Assembly: GCA_026416315.1 (NCBI GenBank)
Contig: JAOAFK010000009.1
Coordinates: forward strand, 1 to 5,552
Direction of reading: 5' to 3'
Source: Syntrophorhabdaceae bacterium
GTDB lineage: Bacteria; Desulfobacterota; Syntrophorhabdia; Syntrophorhabdales; Syntrophorhabdaceae
DNA length: 5,552 bases
In this document: positions 1 through 5,246 of the stretch, in pieces
Numbering within the stretch: position 1 is the first letter of the stretch
How the letters are laid out: the number at the start of each line of letters is the position of its first letter
Program-made: the position numbers and the translations under genes
The notes under the pieces: generated by a model
The model's input: only the letters and a program-made list of their open reading frames with translations
Databases searched by the model: none
What the model was told of the DNA's origin: nothing

Positions 1-141
1 CATCAGAATTCTTTTATCTTTCAAAGATAAAAACTGATGTTAGTTGGATTCCTGATATCCCATTAAAACACAAAAAAACCTTTGATTATGGCATAAACCC
101 GGCCTTCCAGCAATTCTTGAATGACCCTTCGGGCTTTTTCA
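1..141 (+). repeat. Left arm of a 141-bp imperfect inverted repeat
   Basis: Base p pairs with base 433-p on the other strand. I count 135 identities in 141, with mismatches at 71, 89, 101, 114, 116 and 131. The outer 70 bases are identical. The match may extend beyond the left edge, which is not visible. Five mismatches are third-codon-position changes in the yjbH frame; base 114 is a first position and, with 116, changes TTC to CTA (Phe to Leu). Confidence 0.95.
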
Positions 142-347
142 GATACAGGGCAGGTGGTTATGCATGGGTTAGTTATTTTCCATGGAAAGGAGCTGAAATT
201 ACAGGAGGTATAGAGGGATATCCTTTAAACAATATTAAATCATCTGTTGAACCATCTCCTCAGGCTGTGAGGTCTGACCTCTGGCTTTATATGAAAAAGC
301 CTGAAGGGTCATTCAATAGTTGCTGGAAGGCTGGGTTTATGCCGTAA
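3..347 (+). pseudogene. yjbH: Inverted partial copy of yjbH (internal fragment, open at the left edge)
   Basis: This is an open frame that enters from the left edge and ends at TAA 345-347. Its first 46 or so residues repeat residues 399-444 of the minus-strand YjbH protein with one substitution (F for L in the QQFLNDP stretch). It then continues, where the minus-strand copy stops, as a sequence typical of the next part of YjbH proteins: FRYRAGGYAWVSYFPW, then a GG-I-EGYPLNNI segment, then VRSDLWLYMKK. I read this as the start of the second beta-barrel of the family. From about base 292 the frame runs into the antisense of the other arm, so the last 18 or so residues (from KKPEGSFNSC to the stop) are probably not native. 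No start codon with a ribosome site is seen; TTG at 117 is internal. I infer that this is a displaced piece of the same gene, through rearrangement or a chimeric contig, and not an independent small protein. Confidence 0.75.
12..32. repeat. Perfect 10-bp-arm palindrome inside yjbH, left copy
   Basis: TTTTATCTTT at 12-21 and AAAGATAAAA at 23-32 are exact reverse complements around a single C. It lies in coding sequence (residues FYLSKIK), so it may be incidental. Its AT-rich hairpin is close to the outer end of the larger inverted repeat. Confidence 0.8.
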
Positions 348-1624
348 TCAAAGGTTTTTTTATGTTTTAATGGGATATCAGGAATCCAACTAACATCAGT
401 TTTTATCTTTGAAAGATAAAAGAATTCTGATGGTGTGAGCTTTTCTTCATAGAATTCATCTATATCTGTTTTTGTTGTTGTATACTTTAAAATGGGTATA
501 TTGTTTTTTGTCAATATTATGTCTATCTTCTCCATATGTTGTGGTACGATGTTGTTTAAAACTTTAAGTATCACACCTATTGCCTTCGTTGTATAGAAAT
601 ATTTATCATTCTCAGCAGTTATAATGATATCGTTTCCCTCTATGCTTACACCTATATTTTTAAAACCAGATTCATATAATGCCTTTTCAAGTCTTATAGA
701 TAGAGGATTTTCTCTATCCTTTACCTTCTCTCTGTAAACTGGGTCATAAATGGGTAAGATAGTCTTTTCCATATCAAATGCAAAGGAAACATTCATACCT
801 ATCTGTTCACCCCTTTGATAGCTCATGATGATATCCATCCATCTGTAAGGTGTCCATCTAAAACCATAATTAAATGGAGATGGTACCTGTTTTTTAAAAT
901 GCTTTGCCTGGGCAGGGTCATGGGTTTGTTTTTCGTATCTTATGGGACTATATTCTGCCATGAGGGCATATTTATCAGATATATGGAACTGTACACCTCC
1001 AAAAAATTGCCCGTCCTTCAACCACTGTTTTGGATTGTCCAGGATGTCAATTTTGAATGTCTCATCAGATGGGGGTAGGGGATTTTTGCCAAATCTTCCG
1101 TTTCCAAAGCCAAGGGTAAAATCAAAGGGGTAGATCTGCTTGCTTGCCACAAAATACTGTGATGGATAAAGCCTTGTTCCCTGGGGGTCATTTATGGCAA
1201 AGGCAATGGCAGGCAAATATTTACCTTCAGGGATAAACTGATATTTAAAATCCATGGCCTTGTCTTTGTATTCACCATATGCGGCACTCAATGCCTTGAC
1301 ACCTCTTATCTGTGTTACCCTTCCTTCCATCTCAAGTCCTTTTATGGGGCTGAATACAAGATAATACCAGATATAAGGATAGGTCATACCTACGCCTGCC
1401 CTAAAACTATTTTCCCTTAAAACCCTTGCAGTGGGTATCTCCATTAGGCCTGTGGTGCCCCAGTTTGCAGGATTAACAAAAGGTTCATCCGCTGCATAGG
1501 CACAAAACAATCCACTTTTTTTTGTTTGAAAAATTTCAATGGTTAAAAGAATATGAAAAAAGGCAAATAAAAATAGAATAGAAAGGAGTTTAGATGATTT
1601 AAATATAACAGTACCTTTTTGCAC
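287..1624 (-). CDS. yjbH: YjbH/GfcD-family outer-membrane polysaccharide-export protein, 3' truncated
   Basis: The family (YjbH, DUF940) acts in the outer membrane in exopolysaccharide or capsule secretion, alongside YjbE/F/G or Gfc proteins, none of which is visible here. Residues 13-29 are a hydrophobic segment and A-Y-A at 42-44 is a plausible signal-peptidase site, though unusually far from the core. Residues 50-285 are rich in alternating aromatic and beta-strand patterns and contain the family opening NPANWGTTGLMEIPTAR and the segment AINDPQGTRLYPSQYF; I read this as the first barrel. Residues 305-400 look like a mixed alpha/beta domain. The protein ends at 445 aa, two codons past the inner end of the inverted repeat, whereas E. 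coli YjbH is about 700 aa, so the second barrel is missing. The start is GTG: an in-frame TAA lies three codons upstream, and AAGGA (1628-1632) is only 3 nt away. Family assignment is fairly sure; the truncation may be an artefact of the contig end. Confidence 0.8.
   Translation of the reverse strand: MQKGTVIFKSSKLLSILFLFAFFHILLTIEIFQTKKSGLFCAYAADEPFVNPANWGTTGLMEIPTARVLRENSFRAGVGMTYPYIWYYLVFSPIKGLEMEGRVTQIRGVKALSAAYGEYKDKAMDFKYQFIPEGKYLPAIAFAINDPQGTRLYPSQYFVASKQIYPFDFTLGFGNGRFGKNPLPPSDETFKIDILDNPKQWLKDGQFFGGVQFHISDKYALMAEYSPIRYEKQTHDPAQAKHFKKQVPSPFNYGFRWTPYRWMDIIMSYQRGEQIGMNVSFAFDMEKTILPIYDPVYREKVKDRENPLSIRLEKALYESGFKNIGVSIEGNDIIITAENDKYFYTTKAIGVILKVLNNIVPQHMEKIDIILTKNNIPILKYTTTKTDIDEFYEEKLTPSEFFYLSKIKTDVSWIPDIPLKHKKTFDYGINPAFQQLLNDPSGFFI
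292..432 (-). repeat. Right arm of a 141-bp imperfect inverted repeat
   Basis: This is the reverse complement of 1-141 at 135 of 141 positions, and it lies inside the 3' end of the minus-strand yjbH frame. The 150-bp unique spacer (142-291) between the arms carries the continuation of yjbH on the plus strand. At the inner boundary the two copies diverge abruptly: in the gene direction GGCTTTTTCA is followed by GATACAGGG in one copy and by TATAAAGCC in the other. Confidence 0.95.
401..421. repeat. Perfect 10-bp-arm palindrome inside yjbH, right copy
   Basis: This is the counterpart of 12-32 in the right arm, with the same two 10-base arms around one base. It encodes FYLSKIK on the minus strand near residues 402-408 of the YjbH protein. 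Confidence 0.8.
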
Positions 1625-1789
1625 TATTCCTTATCACTTTTATAAATTTTTAAATCCATTTATCTAATTAAAAATCGTTTTAAAGGCGTTTACCAAGAAT
1701 TCATTGATTTTATACTTATTTTTTCTTTTATTTCCATAAAAAAATTGGATATTTCGTGTATTATAGATTAAAGGCAGGTACTTTATTTA
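1625..1789. other. AT-rich spacer between fixX and yjbH, no terminator seen
   Basis: These 165 bp hold no credible small gene and no GC-rich stem followed by a T run on the minus strand. yjbH could therefore be transcribed by read-through from the fix operon, by its own promoter, or both. The size of the gap compared with the 1-14 bp gaps inside the operon favours a separate unit. Confidence 0.6.
1667..1696 (-). promoter_or_regulatory. Candidate promoter for yjbH
   Basis: On the minus strand, TTGGTA (1691-1696) and TTTAAT (1667-1672) are separated by 18 nt, matching the sigma-70 consensus at 4 of 6 and 5 of 6 positions, about 45 bp before the GTG start. An exact TATAAT also occurs at 1760-1765 but without a recognisable -35 box. 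The region is so AT-rich that chance matches are likely. Confidence 0.3.
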
Positions 1790-2068
1790 CTATCCATATC
1801 TATACTGAACGCCATACTCTCCCTTTGGGTATTCCCACTCTATTGCCCCTTCCACACAAGCAATCTTACATGTCCCGCACTCAAGGCAGCCGGCATATTC
1901 CACTGATATCTCGTTATTCTCTTCGTTGTATGAATAGAGATGGCCGGGACATATAAAGAGACAGTATTTTATCCTGCATCTGGTTCTGCATATCTCATGG
2001 TTTATTTTGATATGGGATTCCTTATCAGTTTTAAATGCATTCAGGGCAAGCTTTTCATCCACCCTCAT
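1790..2068 (-). CDS. fixX: FixX ferredoxin-like protein, partner of FixC
   Basis: FixX is the small Fe-S protein that works with the flavoprotein FixC to pass ETF electrons to quinone; the pair corresponds to the flavin and C-terminal Fe-S domains of ETF-quinone oxidoreductase. It is 92 aa, close to E. coli FixX (95 aa). The C-terminal half is the family hallmark: YAGCLECGTCKIAC at 58-71, then EWEYPKGEYGVQYRYG to the end. There are eight cysteines: 27, 31, 36 and 40 (the last followed by Pro) and 61, 64, 67 and 71. In the usual ferredoxin arrangement C61/C64/C67 with C40 would hold one [4Fe-4S] cluster. C27/C31/C36 with C71 could hold a second, though with looser spacing than C-x2-C-x2-C. The ATG lies 7 bp after fixC, and its ribosome site TGAGGT (2073-2078) overlaps the fixC stop, suggesting coupled translation. 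Confidence 0.93.
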   Translation of the reverse strand: MRVDEKLALNAFKTDKESHIKINHEICRTRCRIKYCLFICPGHLYSYNEENNEISVEYAGCLECGTCKIACVEGAIEWEYPKGEYGVQYRYG

Positions 2069-2075
2069 AGATACC

Positions 2076-3365
2076 TCATATGTTTTTTATACTGTAGATT
2101 TCTTTTAATCTCTTAAAGCTCATAATGCCTGAAGATTTCAGTTCCTTCCACAGTGTTGAGCCTATTTTTTCTTTAGGGCCCTCGCCGAACCACATGACCT
2201 TCTCCACAAATAAAGGAAAATATTTTGGATAGAACGTAAAAAAAGCATCATTATCGAGGAATTCCGGCATGTCCTTACAGTTATACATATCCTTCAAAAC
2301 AAAAGAGTCTTTAAGTTTTGTCTCATAAAGAGAAAGTGTCTTTTCAGAAAAATCACCATTTTCATGCGCCTCGACGATTGTTTCTGCAGCGAGGATCCCT
2401 GAGGCTATGGCAAACTCCATGCCCCTTACCGTAACACCCATATTGAGGGCAAATCCTGCCGCATCTCCTGTAACAAGTATGCCGTTACCATATAGTTTTG
2501 AAAGATTATTATATCCCCCTTCAGGTATTACATGGGCAGAGTACTCCATGATGCTGCCACCCTCTATGAGCCTTTTAATCTCATATCTTTCCTTGAATGC
2601 CTCTATCAATGTATGGGCTTCAATGGTAGGAGCCTTCTCCATGATAGCCTTTATCCCCACCACAACCCCCAATGATATGGTCTCTTTATTTGTATATAAA
2701 AAGCCACCACCAAACATCCCTTTTGTGACATCTCCTATGAATAGATGGGCACATCCTTCGTCTTTTTCTACATTGAACCTGTCATTGATCTTTTCCTCTG
2801 AAAGCTCTATTATCTCTTTTATTCCCACGGCATAGTTTTTCGGTTTCATCTTTGGTTTAAGACCTGCCTTTTCAGCAATAAAAGAAAGCACACCATCCGC
2901 AGCAACAACAACACTTGCAGGGATCTCTTCTTCCCCTGCCTTTATACCTATTACTTTGTTGCCATCTCGGATGATATCATCGACCCTGTACTTGGGAATA
3001 ACAAATACACCCTTTTCCATTATTCTTTCAGATAGCCACCTATCAAAGGTTGAGCGCAATATGGAGTAACTGTGAGGGTTTGTCCTGAATTTCTCTCCTG
3101 TAAAATCAATATTCAGAGAGTTTCCTTCACCGAATAGGCTCCATCTCTCCCTCACGATCTTTCTTTCAAATGGGGCGCTATCAAGCATATTACCCGCAAG
3201 GGTTTTTATGGGTTCAAGATATAACCTTCCTCCTGTTACATTTTTACTGCCAGGAAAGTCACCCCTTTCAAGGACTATCACCTGTAACCCTGCATCTGCA
3301 AGCCTGTATGCACAGGCAAGTCCTGAAAGGCCACCCCCTACAATTACCACATCTATCTTTTCCAC
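2076..3365 (-). CDS. fixC: FixC, ETF-quinone oxidoreductase-like flavoprotein
   Basis: FixC takes electrons from the EtfAB flavoprotein onto FAD and, with FixX, reduces membrane quinone; it acts at the cytoplasmic face of the inner membrane. The N-terminal Rossmann motif IVGGGLSGLACAYRLADAG spans about 8-26, with the acidic residue ending the second strand at E33. The FixC/ETF-QO signature KNVTGGRLY is at 41-49. ADG at 156-158 and GDAAGF at 300-305 are the later FAD-contact motifs, followed by NMGVTVRGMEFAIASG at 308-323. Its 429 aa match the usual FixC length, without the fused ferredoxin domain of ETF-QO. The start is GTG, one base after the etfA stop. GAGGGG (3370-3375), made from the last two sense codons of etfA, is its ribosome site, so translation is probably coupled. 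The overlapping ATG is out of frame and soon stops. Confidence 0.95.
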   Translation of the reverse strand: MEKIDVVIVGGGLSGLACAYRLADAGLQVIVLERGDFPGSKNVTGGRLYLEPIKTLAGNMLDSAPFERKIVRERWSLFGEGNSLNIDFTGEKFRTNPHSYSILRSTFDRWLSERIMEKGVFVIPKYRVDDIIRDGNKVIGIKAGEEEIPASVVVAADGVLSFIAEKAGLKPKMKPKNYAVGIKEIIELSEEKINDRFNVEKDEGCAHLFIGDVTKGMFGGGFLYTNKETISLGVVVGIKAIMEKAPTIEAHTLIEAFKERYEIKRLIEGGSIMEYSAHVIPEGGYNNLSKLYGNGILVTGDAAGFALNMGVTVRGMEFAIASGILAAETIVEAHENGDFSEKTLSLYETKLKDSFVLKDMYNCKDMPEFLDNDAFFTFYPKYFPLFVEKVMWFGEGPKEKIGSTLWKELKSSGIMSFKRLKEIYSIKNI

Positions 3366-3366
3366 A

Positions 3367-4347
3367 TTACCCCTCTTTTTTTGCAGATATCAACTCTTCT
3401 TTTAAGGCAGGCAGGATATTAAACAGATCATCCACGATGCCATAGTCTGCATATTGAAAGATCAAGGCATTCGGGTCTTTATTTATTGCCACCACTACCT
3501 TTGATGTATCCATACCCATTGTATGGTGGAGTGCACCGGATACACCGCATCCTATATAAAGTTTAGGTGATACGGTCTTTCCACTTTTTCCGATTTGATC
3601 TTCGTAATCACGCCATTTACTGTCTACCACTGCTCGCGAGGCCCCAACCCTTGCACCTATTATTTCTGCAATCTCTTCAAGTAATTTAAAGTTTTCAGGG
3701 TCTTTCATGCCCCTTCCACCGCATATTATAAAGTCAGCCTCCTGTAAATCCACCTTTTTTGATTGACCTTTTGTGATATTTATTAAATTTATCCGTGGAT
3801 CCATTTCTGCATCTATCTTTTCTTTTATGATCTCTCCTGACCTTTTGCCATTTTCTATTGCAAAGGAATTGGGTCGAAAGGTGATTACTACCCTTTCGGC
3901 ATTTTTCGGTGATACCCAGGATATGATCTTTCCACCGTAAATGGGTTTTCTTACCTTCAATCCTTTTTCGTCCAACTCTATGCCTGTTGCATCTGATATG
4001 AAAGCTGCGCCTATCCTTGCGGCAAATCTTGGAAACAGGTCTTTTCCTGTTATTGTGGATGCACCAATTATAAGAAAAGGGTCATATTTTTTTGTGATTT
4101 TTTCCATTGTATCTGTAAAGACATCACATCTGTAATCTTTAAAGACATCATCATCCACAACAACTATTCTGTCTGCATATGATGTTATACCATCTGCAAG
4201 ACTGCTTATGTCTTTTCCAATAATCACTGCCAAAAGGTTAGATGCCATCTTCTTTGAGAGTTCGTCTGCTTTTGATAAAAGCTCAAAATTCGTCTTTCTT
4301 ATGTTTCCATCTTTGCATTCTATAAATATACAGATATCCTTTCCCAT
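3367..4347 (-). CDS. etfA: Electron transfer flavoprotein alpha subunit (EtfA/FixB)
   Basis: EtfA carries the FAD that shuttles electrons from dehydrogenases to the quinone reductase, as a heterodimer with EtfB in the cytoplasm. The N-terminal domain (about 1-190) shows the family segment DPFLIIGASTITGKDLFPRFAARIGA at 89-114. The C-terminal FAD domain has GGRGM at 210-214, VGASRAVVDSKW at 234-245, QIGKSGKTVSPKLYIGCGVSGALHH at 251-275, VVVAINKDPNA at 284-294 and ADYGIVDDLF at 300-309. The conserved SR (238-239) and the His following the SGA turn (274-275) are present. The length, 326 aa, is normal. The start is ATG with AAGGAG (4353-4358) 5 nt upstream, in the 14-bp gap after etfB. Its place between etfB and fixC equals that of fixB. 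Confidence 0.96.
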   Translation of the reverse strand: MGKDICIFIECKDGNIRKTNFELLSKADELSKKMASNLLAVIIGKDISSLADGITSYADRIVVVDDDVFKDYRCDVFTDTMEKITKKYDPFLIIGASTITGKDLFPRFAARIGAAFISDATGIELDEKGLKVRKPIYGGKIISWVSPKNAERVVITFRPNSFAIENGKRSGEIIKEKIDAEMDPRINLINITKGQSKKVDLQEADFIICGGRGMKDPENFKLLEEIAEIIGARVGASRAVVDSKWRDYEDQIGKSGKTVSPKLYIGCGVSGALHHTMGMDTSKVVVAINKDPNALIFQYADYGIVDDLFNILPALKEELISAKKEG

Positions 4348-4361
4348 ATGATCTCCTTAAG

Positions 4362-5153
4362 TTATAAAACTTTTGCCTCTTCTTTTAAGAGTTTCACGAG
4401 TTTTTTTGCCTTTTCTTGAGGTGTTTCGCCGTCTATTATCTTTACCGGTGGCCTTGCCTTTGGTGTTTCATAAAATAAAACCTCTATTTTGGATGTGTCT
4501 TTTATGAGTTCTTCTTTTTTTAATCCGAGTGTAGTGGGGTCTATAACGGGTATATTTGCCTTCATGGCCTTCATCACACCTGTGATTAAAGGCACCCTTG
4601 GTTCATTTATACCTTTCTGGGTTGTGAAAAGGGCAGGGAGTTCCACCTCAATTGTTCCCTTTCCACCTTCCGCATCGCTTTCCACTATCATATGTTTATC
4701 ATCCTTCACATCGAGTTTTAATATGGCACTTACATGGGGTATATTTAGAAACTCTGCTACCATTGCACCTATGGCACCGTTTTCATCATCAATTGCCTGG
4801 CGACCGCACAAAATTATGTCAAAACCTTCCTTTTTTGCAAATTCAGAAAGGATCCTTGCGGTAATTAGCGGATCTTCTGTGTCAAGGTCTGTGTTGTCTA
4901 TTAGAAATGCCTGATCCGCACCCATGGCGATGGCAGTTCGTAGAGCCTCTATTGCCTTTTTTCCTCCATATGTGCATACAGTGATTTTGCTATCCTTTAA
5001 TTTTGTCTTTAATCTTATCGCCTCTTCCACTGCAAACTCGTCAAAAAAATTAAGATTATACTTATTTTCAATCTCCAAAGACTTGTTATCACCCTTTATC
5101 AAAATCCTTGCCTCTGTATCAGCAACCTGTTTTATAAAGACGAGAATTTTCAA
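4362..5153 (-). CDS. etfB: Electron transfer flavoprotein beta subunit (EtfB/FixA position)
   Basis: This is the partner of EtfA; it binds AMP or a second FAD and supplies the loop that docks with acyl-CoA dehydrogenases. The 263 aa include the opening MKILVFIKQVADTEARI, FFDEFAVEEAIRLK at 36-49, LRTAIAMGAD at 71-80, the nucleotide site CGRQAIDDENGAIGAM at 116-131, and the beta signature with recognition loop, LPALFTTQKGINEPRVPL at 172-189 followed by TGVMKAMK. FFDEFAVEEA and DDENG resemble the non-bifurcating, AMP-binding type as I recall it. FixA and clostridial bifurcating EtfB have G-D-T-A-Q-V-G-P at this place. The start is TTG, chosen because a full AGGAGG lies 7 nt upstream and the family N-terminus begins there. 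It heads the etfB-etfA-fixC-fixX run. Confidence 0.95.
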   Translation of the reverse strand: MKILVFIKQVADTEARILIKGDNKSLEIENKYNLNFFDEFAVEEAIRLKTKLKDSKITVCTYGGKKAIEALRTAIAMGADQAFLIDNTDLDTEDPLITARILSEFAKKEGFDIILCGRQAIDDENGAIGAMVAEFLNIPHVSAILKLDVKDDKHMIVESDAEGGKGTIEVELPALFTTQKGINEPRVPLITGVMKAMKANIPVIDPTTLGLKKEELIKDTSKIEVLFYETPKARPPVKIIDGETPQEKAKKLVKLLKEEAKVL

Positions 5154-5160
5154 AATGAGA

Positions 5161-5166
5161 CCTCCT
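5161..5166 (-). promoter_or_regulatory. Strong ribosome binding site fixing the TTG start of etfB
   Basis: AGGAGG on the minus strand is followed by a 7-nt spacer and TTG at 5153. No in-frame ATG is positioned to serve instead, and the family N-terminus MKILVFIKQV begins at this codon. Confidence 0.85.
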
Positions 5167-5182
5167 GTATTTTTTAATCTAT

Positions 5183-5206
5183 TTAAAACCAGTATGCGGG
5201 TTTTAA
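5183..5206. promoter_or_regulatory. 8-bp perfect inverted repeat upstream of etfB, possible operator
   Basis: TTAAAACC (5183-5190) and GGTTTTAA (5199-5206) are exact reverse complements around an 8-base centre. It sits between the candidate promoter and the etfB ribosome site, where an operator would act. It could also be a weak AT-rich hairpin; no long T run follows as in a standard terminator. Confidence 0.35.
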
Positions 5207-5210
5207 TTTA

Positions 5211-5239
5211 AACATAAACCGACAAATATTTGAAGTAAA
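5211..5239 (-). promoter_or_regulatory. Weak candidate promoter for etfB-etfA-fixC-fixX
   Basis: On the minus strand TTTACT (5234-5239) and TATGTT (5211-5216) are 17 nt apart, each matching the sigma-70 consensus at 4 of 6 positions. It lies in the 93-bp gap after the acyl-CoA dehydrogenase gene, the widest gap in the run. Read-through from upstream is equally possible. Confidence 0.25.
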
Positions 5240-5246
5240 AATATAT

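Noticed and set aside
117..347. Independent small protein of 76 residues starting at TTG 117
   Set aside because: The frame is open to the left edge and its sequence is an internal part of YjbH, so the TTG is an internal Leu codon. The tail after about 292 is antisense of the other arm.
1..432. Insertion sequence or transposon ends as the cause of the inverted repeat
   Set aside because: The arms are yjbH coding sequence in frame, the 150-bp spacer is also yjbH, and there is no transposase or target-site duplication.
1490..1510. Possible lipoprotein box around Cys41 of YjbH (G-L-F-C)
   Set aside because: The residues before Cys do not fit the usual L-(A/S)-(G/A)-C pattern, and an A-Y-A signal-peptidase I site follows directly.
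1760..1765. Exact TATAAT on the minus strand just after fixX
   Set aside because: No -35-like hexamer lies 16-18 nt upstream and the surroundings are extremely AT-rich, so it is not called as a promoter by itself.
2407..2835. 142-codon open frame on the plus strand opposite fixC
   Set aside because: It lies wholly inside the highly conserved fixC coding sequence, has no ribosome site I can see and no recognisable protein features; it is a shadow frame.
3418..3447. EtfA has ADYGIVDD where FixB has ADYGIVGD
   Set aside because: This position varies among ETF alpha subunits (human EtfA has Ala), so the Asp is not evidence of special function.
4489..4914. 141-codon open frame on the plus strand opposite etfB
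   Set aside because: It is antisense to the conserved etfB core, with composition explained by the reverse complement of that gene.
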